51,122 nucleotides of DNA from an uncultured Bacteroidales bacterium (lineage in GTDB: Bacteria > Bacteroidota > Bacteroidia > Bacteroidales > Bacteroidaceae), in the NCBI GenBank assembly GCA_902801475.1, contig CADCIO010000018.1, positions 1 to 51,122 of the forward strand. The letters run 5' to 3'. The position numbers and the translations under genes were made by a program. Below, piece by piece: positions 1 through 9,014 of this stretch (its first letter is position 1; every line of letters begins with the position of its first letter). The notes beneath the pieces were generated by a model, which was not told where the DNA came from, did not search any database, and worked only from the letters and a program-made list of their open reading frames with translations.

Positions 1-2
1 TT

Positions 3-116
3 ACAAAATCAAGTCCGTTGACTCTCCAAACCGCTCGTAAAAGACTTTATTTCAGCGATTTCAAAGAACGATTAGTCCACTTTAACGGGACAGTAGTGAG
101 GTTTCTAAGTAAATGA
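3..116 (+). CDS. Possible 3' end of a gene entering from the left edge
   Basis: A reading frame is open from the window edge to a TGA at 114-116 (37 codons, ending in the residues VVRFLSK) and is followed directly by a hairpin terminator at 118-150. That position fits the tail of a plus-strand gene. The fragment is basic and I do not recognise its family. It could equally be chance, because the other frames stop early but 114 bases is a short stretch. Confidence 0.22.
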   Translation, partial: TKSSPLTLQTARKRLYFSDFKERLVHFNGTVVRFLSK

Positions 117-117
117 G

Positions 118-150
118 AAAGGGCTGGAGACGAGTGTCTGCCAGCCCTTT
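118..150. terminator. Hairpin terminator, probably bidirectional
   Basis: Ten-base perfect stem AAAGGGCTGG (118-127) with CCAGCCCTTT (141-150) and a 13-base loop. It lies 36 bases beyond the stop of the minus-strand phosphatase-domain gene, and just after the possible plus-strand gene end at 116, so it may serve both strands. Confidence 0.75.
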
Positions 151-186
151 TGTATGTGTGATGGGGTTCCATCACGTTGTGGATGG

Positions 187-3100
187 TTATTTCACAACGA
201 TCTTCTTGGATGTGCCATCGTTGTACTTCACCACGTAGATACCTGGTTCGTCGAGTGAGTTGAGAGGCAACTGGGAACCGGTGATGCTGTAAACGGCATT
301 GATTTCAGAGTTGTTCTGGAGACTCAATTCCTGGATGTCATCGGGCTCCTCTGAACCGCCGTCGAGCATGATGCTGCGGAACTCTTCGATGAGTTCTTGG
401 CTGATGCCCACTTCCTTTGTCCAGTAGGTGTCGAACTTGTCGCGGAGGGTTTCACCTTCGTAGGTCTTGATCTTCTCGATGAGCTTCTGGTGGTCACCAT
501 CGGCATATCCGCTCTTTGGACGGAGACCTGCGAATGAGAGTGATGTCAGCTCATATTCAAGGTTCATCTGCTCCTGAGAGAGTCCGAGGAGACCTTCGAG
601 CAATACGGAAACGAGACCTGTACGGTCGGCACCCCATACACAGTGGTAGTAAACGGCCTTGCCTTCCTTGATGTGGTCGACGATGAATGGGAACCACTGC
701 TTGTAGCGGCTCTTGGAAGCCGTGTTGGTCAGGTGCTCGAGCTTACAGTCGTAACCACCTTCCTTGAAGAAGTAGTCAGCTTTGGGGAATCCGAAGGCAC
801 ACTTACCTACCTGACCGTTACCGCTGTCATAGTTGTTGTCCTTGCGGAGGTCGATTTCAGCACCAACGCCAAGGTCGATGAGGGTCTGGCGGTCTTCTGC
901 CACTGATGGATGGAGACCATTTGCCTCACCACCACGATAGATGAGTCCGTAACGAACTGTTCTGCCGTCTTGAACTGTCCAGCCACCGATGTCTCGGATG
1001 TTGTTGATACTTGGTGCGTAAATCATGCGCACTGGGCCTTCCACCTGGAACTTACCCTGAGTCAGCACTTCTTCGCCAGCCTCAACCTTGAAGTAGTAGG
1101 TGTTGCCTGGGATGAGGTTTGGCATGTAAGCCATATCTGAGCCATCAAGAATCATGCGGCTCTGTGCATCGCTGAAGTCGCTCTTGAAACCGAACTTCAC
1201 AACAGCGTCCTTCACCTTGTCGGCAGGAACGGGCACACCAATGTTGTGAGGAATGTCAAGACGTGGAGGAGCAGGCTTGAAATAGTTGCCAATCACGGAT
1301 GTAGTCTCTGGCTCTGGATACTTGGTGTTCTCCAAATACTGACGAGCGCGGAAGTTTTCGATGTTGGCAACGAATTCCATGTTCTTTGCATCGACAAATT
1401 CGAAATTGGTGAAGTAGGATGGATCAAGCTCCTTCTCTGAAACGGTAGCAGTTTTCCATGTGAAAGTGCCATCAACACGGTAAACAAGTCCACCATCCCA
1501 CATCACAGGAATCTTGTCTGCGAGAGCAGCTGCGATATAGGTGTTCTCTTCAACGGTGATCTCATCCACATCTTCGTTCGCCACTACGTAGCAAGGAACG
1601 TTTGCGCTGACGTGGTCAACAGGACAGAGCACAGCGGTCTTAGTCTCTTCATTGAGCGAACCGATGGCATAAACAGCCTTGAACTTCGAAGCTGGGATGT
1701 CGCATGGAACTGCCAATGGAGTCAGCTCGTCAGCCTTGAACTGCTTCTTCAGCACAACGCCTGCATAGGTGTCGTCTTTTACTGCTGGACCAGTTGATGG
1801 GTTGTCAGAAATCTCGACAGGAGCAGAAGCGCCATAGTAGAGACTGAAGTTGTCAGCAATAATCCATGACTCGGCAGGAGCGCTTGCAGCCAGGGAGATA
1901 CCGATGGTGAGGTCGCCATCTTCAGCATGAGTGGCTGTCATCACGTTCCAGTAGTGACCATGATCGATGGCCTGCTTAGCAATGTCTGGAGTCTTGATGG
2001 AATTAGAACGGTTGTTGGCATCGATATAGTGGCTATGAGGATAACCCTTACCGCTTACGACAGCAAAGACATCGGCAGACTTGTGATGCTTGCCTTCCAG
2101 CATATAGCAACCGTCAGCAAAGATGCTCTTCAAAGGCTGTGCGTTAGCAATGTCATCGACATAGATGCTTGCCTTCACATCATCCTTGCCACGCTCGTAG
2201 TTAGCCAATGCCTGCTTCCACTCGCCATTACGATAGAAGCCCTGAACCTTGACTGTATATTCGCCTGCAGGCATGTCGCTGATCACCTGATAGAAACGGG
2301 AAGCCGATCGGGTGCCGAAGCACTCAACGCTCTTGCTTGCATTTTTGAAGATGTTCACAGGAGAAGATTTCCAACCATTGACACCGCGATCGAATGCTGG
2401 GTTGGTGATGAAGCTGGTGATGTCGTACTGACCAGAAATGGCAGGAACACTCTTCATCAGCTTGAAGATTTCAGCACGCAAGGTAACCTTTGCATTAGCA
2501 ACATCCTCGTCAGACAGGCTGCCTGCTGCCAATTGCTTACTAAAATCGTCACGAACGGCATAGTAGGAAGATGGATCTGACGACTGCTCAGCAATTTCGT
2601 CGTAGAGGTTGAACTGATCATCACCACCAACTGCAGCCTTGAAATAGCGAGTCAAGGTTACATTAGCGAAAGTGAACCAGTCGAGGTCATAGTCGCCACC
2701 TGTATTGTTGAGGGATGGGATAGCATACTTCAGGGTCAGCTTGCCATCATTCACGTATGCCCAAACCGTTGTGGTGTACTTGGTGTTAGTGGTGAATTTA
2801 TCGAAGTCGCCACGAGAGTAAGGCAAAGTGGCTGAAGTGCGAATCTTTGACCACTCCACAGCCTCAGCCTGATTGTCATTGGCAGCGAAGTAAGCGTTAC
2901 AGATGCTGATGCCATCTTTATCCGCCAGCGTTGACAGATGTTCACGCTTGGATGAACGATAGGTGTTCTGGATCGTAGCCTTGTAGATGCCATTAGGAAC
3001 TTCAACAGTCTGGGAAATCTCCATCGCAGAATTCTGATACAGCGTCATCGGATACTGCGACTTGTAATCAATGTTGTTGAGTCCAGCCATCACATTCACC

Positions 3101-3723
3101 GTCCAACCGTCCTGACTGGTAGCCAACGTTGGATTGGACACCAACTCAGTGGCATCTTCCACTGTATAAGCCTTCAAAGCCTCTTCAAACAGGGTCAACA
3201 TGTTGCCATCAGCAGCCAACGTGATGCCAGCAGCCTTAGCAATGGCCTCAATCTGCGCCACTTTCATCTCTGCCACAATAGCATCGCGCTCTGCCTGAGT
3301 CAGCAACTTCCATCCTGCGTTGAAGCTGTCAGAAGTCGGGTCATCAGAAACGCCCAGCTTGTTAGTGTTTCCTTCAATGCCGAGGAACTGACCTTCCTTC
3401 AATTCGACACTATAGTTGCCTCCATCACCAGCCTTGATGGTAACATAGGCAGCACTCGACTGATCAGACTTGACCGTTGTGCCACTCAGAGCCAGAAAGA
3501 GACCATTGTCGAGGAACCTCATTGAATAAGAGCCTTCAGTGCTTCCTTTCGTGATCTCCACAGGAATGCCGAAGTTGTCGATTGTGGCATCACCATTAGC
3601 CGCTCGGCTAAGGAACGCCTTGTAAGAACTGTACAGATAAAACTTGCCCTCAGGTTGTGCACCCACCTGCAAGCTGACCATCACCATCAGAGAGGCGATG
3701 AACCATTTGATTTTCTGTTTCAT
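187..3723 (-). CDS. Secreted multidomain protein with tyrosine-phosphatase domain and C-terminal sorting domain
   Basis: A 1178-residue exported protein. Residues 1-22 form a signal peptide (basic start, hydrophobic core, GAQ cleavage site). Residues of about 25-900 are long beta-rich segments of the kind found in secreted Bacteroidales proteins; I cannot name them individually. Residues of about 900-1120 match the Lp_2118-type tyrosine phosphatase family (Y_phosphatase3): NIRDIGG at 908-914 and the CX5R active-site loop HCVWGADRTG at 1027-1036, with Cys1028 and Arg1034 intact. The last 60 residues (ITGSQL, GIYVVKYNDG, KKIVVK) resemble a type IX secretion or surface-sorting domain. Such phosphatases usually act on phosphotyrosine or phosphoinositides, so the substrate outside the cell is unclear. 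The start is supported by the signal peptide and a -7 box 72 bases upstream. It is transcribed alone. Family call is firm for the phosphatase domain; overall role is unknown. Confidence 0.85.
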   Translation of the reverse strand: MKQKIKWFIASLMVMVSLQVGAQPEGKFYLYSSYKAFLSRAANGDATIDNFGIPVEITKGSTEGSYSMRFLDNGLFLALSGTTVKSDQSSAAYVTIKAGDGGNYSVELKEGQFLGIEGNTNKLGVSDDPTSDSFNAGWKLLTQAERDAIVAEMKVAQIEAIAKAAGITLAADGNMLTLFEEALKAYTVEDATELVSNPTLATSQDGWTVNVMAGLNNIDYKSQYPMTLYQNSAMEISQTVEVPNGIYKATIQNTYRSSKREHLSTLADKDGISICNAYFAANDNQAEAVEWSKIRTSATLPYSRGDFDKFTTNTKYTTTVWAYVNDGKLTLKYAIPSLNNTGGDYDLDWFTFANVTLTRYFKAAVGGDDQFNLYDEIAEQSSDPSSYYAVRDDFSKQLAAGSLSDEDVANAKVTLRAEIFKLMKSVPAISGQYDITSFITNPAFDRGVNGWKSSPVNIFKNASKSVECFGTRSASRFYQVISDMPAGEYTVKVQGFYRNGEWKQALANYERGKDDVKASIYVDDIANAQPLKSIFADGCYMLEGKHHKSADVFAVVSGKGYPHSHYIDANNRSNSIKTPDIAKQAIDHGHYWNVMTATHAEDGDLTIGISLAASAPAESWIIADNFSLYYGASAPVEISDNPSTGPAVKDDTYAGVVLKKQFKADELTPLAVPCDIPASKFKAVYAIGSLNEETKTAVLCPVDHVSANVPCYVVANEDVDEITVEENTYIAAALADKIPVMWDGGLVYRVDGTFTWKTATVSEKELDPSYFTNFEFVDAKNMEFVANIENFRARQYLENTKYPEPETTSVIGNYFKPAPPRLDIPHNIGVPVPADKVKDAVVKFGFKSDFSDAQSRMILDGSDMAYMPNLIPGNTYYFKVEAGEEVLTQGKFQVEGPVRMIYAPSINNIRDIGGWTVQDGRTVRYGLIYRGGEANGLHPSVAEDRQTLIDLGVGAEIDLRKDNNYDSGNGQVGKCAFGFPKADYFFKEGGYDCKLEHLTNTASKSRYKQWFPFIVDHIKEGKAVYYHCVWGADRTGLVSVLLEGLLGLSQEQMNLEYELTSLSFAGLRPKSGYADGDHQKLIEKIKTYEGETLRDKFDTYWTKEVGISQELIEEFRSIMLDGGSEEPDDIQELSLQNNSEINAVYSITGSQLPLNSLDEPGIYVVKYNDGTSKKIVVK

Positions 3724-3795
3724 GATTTAGTAATTGATTTAGTAGTAAAATTGATAATAATAAAGATATTGATCGTTTTGTTAGTTTTCAGCCAG

Positions 3796-3803
3796 CAAAG
3801 ATA
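3796..3803 (-). promoter_or_regulatory. Bacteroidetes -7 element for the phosphatase-domain gene
   Basis: CAAAGATA on the plus strand reads TATCTTTG on the minus strand, an exact TAnnTTTG match 72 bases before the start codon. I see no convincing TTTG at the -33 position. Confidence 0.55.
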
Positions 3804-4087
3804 CAAAATAAATCATTACCCACATCCATTTCTTGGGATTAAGTTGAAAATTTTTCATAAAAAAGGTAAAACGACGCCGAAACGAGCGATTTTTGTATTC
3901 CACCACCCCGCTTTTACGTTCATTATGGTCTTTTTGACACTCATTTATATTTAAATAGGAGAATTCATAAGTTCTGTTCACAAAAAAATGCGTAATTTTA
4001 CCGCTCGAAAAGGGTAAAATAGTAAAAGCAAACTAAACCTATCGCCTACTTTATACATCAAAAGGAAAGTTTTATTAATCAAATCAA
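3804..4087. other. AT-rich intergenic region between divergent secreted-protein genes
   Basis: The gap between divergent genes contains no plausible ORF. It holds an 8-base inverted repeat, ATTTTACC (3995-4002) with GGTAAAAT (4013-4020), about 70 bases before the CotH gene. This could be an operator or a small hairpin. No exact TAnnTTTG box was found for the plus-strand gene. Confidence 0.4.
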
Positions 4088-7000
4088 ATGAAGAAAAGTA
4101 TAAGTTTGGTTGCATTGGCTGTGATGTCATGCTTCCAAGTTGTCAGTGCACAAAGTACCGCATCAAAACTAGTAGTGAATGAGATCATGGCGAGCAACAT
4201 CGACATGATGCTCGACCCATCCTACAATTATGGTGGATGGATTGAATTATACAATCCCACCAGTTCTGCCATCAGTCTGAATGGATTGTATATCAGTTGG
4301 GATAAAGACAATCTAAAAAAGGTGGCCATCCCATCAGGAAATGGCTCTGTACCTGCCCAAGGGTTCAAAACCTTGTGGTTCGACCACTATGATACAGGAA
4401 ATGAATATAGCAACAATGCCAAGAATCAGATTGACTTCAAAATTGATGTCGAAGGCGACACACTCTATATTTCAGACAGGAACGGCAACAAACTCATCGA
4501 GCAAATCTGTCCACCAGCCATTGCACGCTGCAGCTATGCACGCACAACCGATGGAGGTGACGAATGGGGCTACACTTACACACCTACTCAGGGCAAAACA
4601 AATGCTGGTAGTATCTTTGCAAAGGAACAATTGGAGATTCCTGTGGTTGATTTGACAGGAACTGTTTACACCACCGATTTCGACATCCACGTTGAGATTC
4701 CTGAAGGAGCCACACTCCGCTATACGACTGACGGCACGACACCCGACCTTGAGAACGGCTCAACCAGCGAGAGCGGCGTGTTCCACATCGGCGAACAGAA
4801 GAATTATGTTTATCGTTTCCGTCTTTACAAGGACGGTTACCTCCCCAGCGACGTAGCTACACATTCTTATATTTATAACTCCAGCAACTACTACCTCCCT
4901 GTTGTGTCGATTGTCACAGCTTCCGACAATCTTTACGGCGACAAGACAGGTGTTCTCGTTGATGGAACAAACGGTATAGGTGGAAATGGCGGCTATAGGT
5001 ATGTTCATGGAAAAGACGGGACAAGTAATAAGAACCGTGGATGGGAACGTCCCGTTAACTTCGAGTTGATTGTGCCCAATTCAGAAAAGGAATACAGTGT
5101 GGCACTCAACCAAGGCGTTGACTTAGAGGTGAGCGGTGGATGGAGCCGTCACTTCCCACCTTCCCCCTCCTTCAAGCTGAAAGCCGGAAAGTTATATGGT
5201 GCGAAATATTTCTCCTACCCTATCTTCTCCCAAAAGCCTTATATCAGAAACAAGGCCATCATCGTTCGCAATGGTGGTAACGACTGTGAATGCCGCATTG
5301 TGGATGCAGCCATCAATGAAATCCTCTCAAGCAGCGGATTCTATATTGACTGTCAGGTTTATCAGCCAACCCACGTGTTCATCAATGGTAAATACCAGTT
5401 CATGTTCAATCTTCGTGAGACCACCAACAAGAACTACGCCTACGCCAACTACGGCATCGACACAGACGAAGTTGACCAGATCGAGTACAGCGGAGGTTAT
5501 GCTGTGAAGGCTGGTGATGACACCACATATAAGAAGTGGACCACCCTCTGCAACGACCTCTCATCCAAGCCTACAGATAACAATATTTGGAAACAAATCT
5601 GTGACCTCTGCGACATTGACGAGGTGTGCAACTACTTCGCCACCCAGCTTTACGTAGGTTCTGAAGACTGGGTGACCAACAACAATAACACCAAGTTGTT
5701 CCGCGACCGCAACGATGGCAAGTTCCACTTCGTTTTCTTCGATGTGGATGAAGCCTTCAAGCGCACCGACCTCTTCAACCAATTCAACGCCAACAAAGGC
5801 AGCAGCAGTGGCGGCGGCTGGGGCGGCTGGGGCGGCTGGGGTGGCGGCGGCGGCTGGTTCAACGACACCTCCCTCACTGACCTTCTCTCCAACCTTCTCA
5901 CCCGAGCTGAATTCAAGAAGAATTTCATCGACACATATTGCGTTGTGAATGGTAGTGTGTTCGACATCAACCGCTCCACCGAAATCATCAACAGCATGGC
6001 AGCTTACAGCGAAGCAGCATTGGCGCTTGATGGTTTGAACCCTTGGACAGCAAAAGATAAACACAACCTTGCTGGCAACAGCATCTCAGGTAAGGACTTG
6101 CTCGATGACATCACCAACAAGTCGAAGCGCACCACTCGCATGAATGCCTTGAAGAATTTCTTCCAACTCACCACGAGCTACGAAGTCAACATCTCAAGCA
6201 ACCTCGACAAGGCAGTCTTGAAACTCAACAACGTGACAATTCCTACAGGCAAGCTCAAGGGCACCGTGTTCGCACCAGCTGTCATCTCTGCAATCGCTCC
6301 TGCTGGCTATGAGTTCAAGGGCTGGAAAATCGGGGGAAAGGCCAATCTCGTGAATGTAGGAAAAGACAAACTCAACCTGAAGGACGTTGTGGCAGGCACC
6401 ACTACCACCATCATCACAGCTTACTTCGAGCCTATCACAGACGAGGAAATCATCGCTAATCGCGAGGATGAACCTTATGCACCCATCCGCATCAACGAAG
6501 TAAGTGCAGGCAACACCATCTACGTGAACGAGCAATATAAGAAGAACGACTGGATTGAGCTGTACAACCCAACCGACATGACGCTCAATGTAGCAGGTCT
6601 CTATATCAGCGACAAGGCTGACAAGCCCAAGAAGTATCAGATACCTGCGGGCAATCCAGAAGTCCAGACCTACATCAAGCCAGGCGGCAAGCTCATCATC
6701 TGGGCAGACAAACTTGATTCAGAGGACCTCGTCTTCACCTCTACCCCACTCGGTGTGGTACGTGAAGGCATCTACTTCTCCAACCTCCACTCTCAGTTCA
6801 AGCTGAGCAACGATGAGGACAAGCATCAAGAGGTCATCATCTCATGGTCTGAAGAGTTCATCGCCAACAACCAGGCATACTTCGAGAAGCATCCATCTCT
6901 GAAACACTTTGCCGACCGCATCGTTTACGAGGCACACAAGGGCGACCAGACCGTGGGACGCTATCCTGATGGCGGTAACAGTTTCTACATCATGAATCAT

Positions 7001-7342
7001 CCGACAATCGCTCAGACCAACTTCCTCCACACCTACGATAAATTCATCGGAAAGGATACAGGCGTGGTGGTTGAAGAGCCTGATGATATCGAAGCAATCC
7101 TGGCAAAGAACAACCAGATCGACATTCGCTTCGCAGGCACCAAACTCATCATCCAAGGAGAAGCGACAACTGTACAGCTTGACATCTACACGATTGCAGG
7201 TCAGCAGCAACAGAGCCAGACCATCAATCTCACCGACGGCAAAGTGACTGTAGCCATCAACAACCTCCCAGCAGGCATCTACGTAGCCAGCGTGAAGGGA
7301 GAGAATGGCAGCCAGACCAGTTGCAAGTTCATCATCAGATAA
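4088..7342 (+). CDS. Secreted CotH-kinase family protein with lamin-tail domains
   Basis: A 1084-residue exported protein. Residues 1-21 are a signal peptide ending SAQ. Domains read in order: lamin-tail domain at about 28-180 (VNEIMASN, GGWIELYNP); chitobiase C-terminal-like segment at about 195-265 (RYTTDGTTPD); CotH kinase-like domain at about 270-690, with the conserved FFDVDEAF block around Asp552 and Asp554; a divergent InlB-type repeat near 730-785 (YEFKGWKIGG); a second lamin-tail domain at about 800-970 (INEVSAGN, DWIELYNP); and a C-terminal sorting domain at about 1005-1084. A Gly/Trp-rich insert (about 571-595) interrupts the kinase-like region just after the active-site block. CotH family members phosphorylate spore-coat proteins in Bacillus; the substrate in Bacteroidetes is unknown. 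It is followed 36 bases later by a BspA-like lipoprotein gene, probably co-transcribed. Confidence 0.85.
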   Translation: MKKSISLVALAVMSCFQVVSAQSTASKLVVNEIMASNIDMMLDPSYNYGGWIELYNPTSSAISLNGLYISWDKDNLKKVAIPSGNGSVPAQGFKTLWFDHYDTGNEYSNNAKNQIDFKIDVEGDTLYISDRNGNKLIEQICPPAIARCSYARTTDGGDEWGYTYTPTQGKTNAGSIFAKEQLEIPVVDLTGTVYTTDFDIHVEIPEGATLRYTTDGTTPDLENGSTSESGVFHIGEQKNYVYRFRLYKDGYLPSDVATHSYIYNSSNYYLPVVSIVTASDNLYGDKTGVLVDGTNGIGGNGGYRYVHGKDGTSNKNRGWERPVNFELIVPNSEKEYSVALNQGVDLEVSGGWSRHFPPSPSFKLKAGKLYGAKYFSYPIFSQKPYIRNKAIIVRNGGNDCECRIVDAAINEILSSSGFYIDCQVYQPTHVFINGKYQFMFNLRETTNKNYAYANYGIDTDEVDQIEYSGGYAVKAGDDTTYKKWTTLCNDLSSKPTDNNIWKQICDLCDIDEVCNYFATQLYVGSEDWVTNNNNTKLFRDRNDGKFHFVFFDVDEAFKRTDLFNQFNANKGSSSGGGWGGWGGWGGGGGWFNDTSLTDLLSNLLTRAEFKKNFIDTYCVVNGSVFDINRSTEIINSMAAYSEAALALDGLNPWTAKDKHNLAGNSISGKDLLDDITNKSKRTTRMNALKNFFQLTTSYEVNISSNLDKAVLKLNNVTIPTGKLKGTVFAPAVISAIAPAGYEFKGWKIGGKANLVNVGKDKLNLKDVVAGTTTTIITAYFEPITDEEIIANREDEPYAPIRINEVSAGNTIYVNEQYKKNDWIELYNPTDMTLNVAGLYISDKADKPKKYQIPAGNPEVQTYIKPGGKLIIWADKLDSEDLVFTSTPLGVVREGIYFSNLHSQFKLSNDEDKHQEVIISWSEEFIANNQAYFEKHPSLKHFADRIVYEAHKGDQTVGRYPDGGNSFYIMNHPTIAQTNFLHTYDKFIGKDTGVVVEEPDDIEAILAKNNQIDIRFAGTKLIIQGEATTVQLDIYTIAGQQQQSQTINLTDGKVTVAINNLPAGIYVASVKGENGSQTSCKFIIR

Positions 7343-7378
7343 AGAAGAACATCTCTTTTTTCAGGAAACTAAACAAAC

Positions 7379-8047
7379 ATGAAAAAGATGAAATTGTTGA
7401 GCGCTTTGATGCTCGCAGTGATGACATTACCTGTTATGCAATCTTGCAGCAAGGATGATGATGGTGGAGGAGGTTCCAACATCACGGTCGTGGTAAACGA
7501 TGATGGAACCACTTCAAACGGCAGTATTTTCTCTGTCATCGATGACAAGAATTTCGTCCTCGATCACGTTAAATACACCGTTTCAGAAGGGCATCTGACC
7601 GTCACGGGCTATGACAAAGCAGGTTGCAAGGGGAGAGTCAACATCGTTGCTCGCGTCGTGTACAAGGGGAATTCTTACGATGTGTTGACCATTGGCGATA
7701 TGGCATTCTTGAGCTGTACTGACATGACTTCGGTCACAATCCCCAACAGCGTGACAGAAATTGCTTATGAAGCTTTCTATGACTGCGTCGGCTTGACCTC
7801 TGTCACCATTCCCAGCAGTGTGGTATACATTGGAACTTGCGCTTTCTATGGCTGCAGCAATTTGATGAAGATACATTGCAAGAATCCGGAAGCACCATTT
7901 CCTTCTGATTATTATTCTTCTTATAGAAATATATTTTTTAGTGATCCCACATACACAAAGGCCACTTTATATGTTCCAAGGGGTTCTCATGATGCATATA
8001 AATATACGTTAGGATGGGGGCACTTCACGCATATCGTAGAGGAATAA
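7379..8047 (+). CDS. BspA-type leucine-rich-repeat lipoprotein
   Basis: A 222-residue lipoprotein. The signal peptide ends in the lipobox MQSC (Cys23), followed by SKDDD. An acidic stretch right after the cysteine is the known Bacteroidetes lipoprotein export signal, so display on the cell surface is likely (inference). Residues of about 100-165 carry three consecutive LRR_5/BspA-type repeats, each with an IGDMAF- or AFYDC-like turn and a SVTIP strand. The gene is 36 bases downstream of the CotH-kinase gene and ends before a hairpin terminator. BspA repeats generally mediate binding to host or partner proteins; no specific ligand can be inferred. Confidence 0.85.
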   Translation: MKKMKLLSALMLAVMTLPVMQSCSKDDDGGGGSNITVVVNDDGTTSNGSIFSVIDDKNFVLDHVKYTVSEGHLTVTGYDKAGCKGRVNIVARVVYKGNSYDVLTIGDMAFLSCTDMTSVTIPNSVTEIAYEAFYDCVGLTSVTIPSSVVYIGTCAFYGCSNLMKIHCKNPEAPFPSDYYSSYRNIFFSDPTYTKATLYVPRGSHDAYKYTLGWGHFTHIVEE

Positions 8048-8077
8048 TCATTAAAAATATATAGAAAAGCAAGAGTC

Positions 8078-8103
8078 GAGCCTGTGCACACCAGCGCAGG
8101 CTC
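8078..8103 (+). terminator. Hairpin terminator after the BspA-like gene
   Basis: Stem GAGCCTGTGC (8078-8087) pairs with GCGCAGGCTC (8094-8103), ten pairs with one G-T wobble and a six-base loop, 30 bases after the stop codon. It has only a short T run. Confidence 0.65.
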
Positions 8104-8310
8104 TTCTCATATCCCCCATTTAGCCACTTGCCTCCCCATTTTCGAGGAAATTACGCCTGTTTGCATTAAATATTGTTGAAAAGATGGAAAAGAGGGGGCG
8201 GAGGTTTGGAAATGGGACGGCGGGCATCATGTTTTTAGGTTTCATTAAAAAAAGAAAGGAAAAGAACGAATGAAAGTAGAAACAAAGACGTACTTTTTAA
8301 AGTGGAATGC

Positions 8311-8532
8311 TTGCTAACGGCTTAGCAAACGCATTTCTGGAGAAAAAACATTTGCTAGAGGTTTAGCAGACGCATTTTCGGGAAAAAACTATTTGCTAGA
8401 GTCCTAGCAGACGCTTTTTCGAAGAAAGAACATTTGCTAGAGGTTTAGCAGACGCATTTTCGGGAAAAAAACATTTGCTAGAGTCCTAGCAAGGAGTTTT
8501 TCGAAGAAAGAACATTTGCTAGAGGTTTAGCA
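8311..8532. repeat. Six hairpin units at an exact 41-bp step
   Basis: Each unit has the inverted pair TGCTA...TAGCA, and these start at 8312, 8353, 8394, 8435, 8476 and 8517, precisely 41 bases apart. Unit 1 has a 7-bp stem TTGCTAA with loop CGGC; units 3 and 5 have a 6-bp stem TGCTAG with loop AGTC; units 2, 4 and 6 have a 5-bp stem with loop GAGGTT. Linkers are A-rich with GCATTTTCGGG-like cores. The alternation of two unit types suggests duplication in 82-bp blocks. The units are too similar throughout to be a CRISPR array. Confidence 0.9.
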
Positions 8533-8570
8533 AGCTTTGAAAAAATTAATCAACTAAAAACGGTTTTATT

Positions 8571-8766
8571 ATGAGCGATTTTTTAAGAATTCTCAAGACA
8601 GGACTGAAGAATGCACAGCATTCAGGGAGGCACGACCACTGAGCCAACAACTGAGCCAACGACCGAGCCTGGTGGTGAAGGAGGCGAACAAGGTGGTGGT
8701 GAACAAGGTGGTGACAGTGGTGGTGACGAGCCACTTCCTCCAAGCGGTGGCAACGGGGAGGATTAA
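8571..8766 (+). pseudogene. Small frameshifted ORF with an acidic Thr/Pro/Gly-rich tail
   Basis: An ATG at 8571 opens MSDFLRILKTGLKNAQ and then meets a stop at 8640-8642. In another frame, open from an ATG at 8611 to TAA at 8764-8766, lies a low-complexity tail: three TEP triplets, then Gly/Glu/Gln-rich sequence ending GGNGED. A single frameshift near 8620-8628 would join the two into a peptide of about 65 residues. The amphipathic start plus acidic repeat tail looks like one small protein broken by an indel, but two independent short ORFs cannot be excluded. I do not recognise a family. Confidence 0.35.
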
Positions 8767-8835
8767 CTCTGTTGACTCATCGTATCTTCAGCACGCTTGG
8801 CCTGCCAAGAATTGACAGTTGATAATGTGAAATGA

Positions 8836-8866
8836 GAAGGGGCATCCGGGAGTCGGATGCTCCTTC
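8836..8866 (+). terminator. Strong hairpin upstream of glmS
   Basis: A 12-bp stem, GAAGGGGCATCC (8836-8847) with GGATGCTCCTTC (8855-8866), one G-T wobble, seven-base loop. It closes the 8.1-8.8 kb region before the glmS promoter. It lacks a long T tract. Confidence 0.6.
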
Positions 8867-8983
8867 GTGCTTGAAATGATGATAAATGACTTTTTTCGTG
8901 ACATTTAGTCACAAGAAATCATCTTTTCACTTTCAAATATAAAAAAATCGGAGGGAAATGATGATAAAAAGAGAATAATTCCG

Positions 8984-8991
8984 TACCTTTG
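8984..8991 (+). promoter_or_regulatory. -7 element of the glmS-carAB-trmD promoter
   Basis: TACCTTTG matches TAnnTTTG exactly and ends 23 bases before the glmS ATG. No clear TTTG -33 box is visible. I see no glmS ribozyme sequence in the short leader. Confidence 0.65.
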
Positions 8992-9014
8992 CACCAACAA
9001 AATGAAATGCAATT

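Noticed and set aside
1927..2580. 217-codon plus-strand frame opposite the phosphatase-domain gene
   Set aside because: Antisense shadow of a signal-peptide protein with clear domains; composition unlike a real protein.
5561..6064. Long minus-strand frame opposite the CotH gene
   Set aside because: It reflects the Gly/Trp codon repeat of the real gene on the other strand; no signal peptide, motif or promoter.
8311..8532. Possible CRISPR array (six regular repeats)
   Set aside because: Units are 41 bases with no unique spacers; the linkers repeat as well and no cas genes are near.
8890..9014. glmS ribozyme or riboswitch before glmS
   Set aside because: The leader after the -7 box is only about 20 bases and no conserved ribozyme core was seen upstream.
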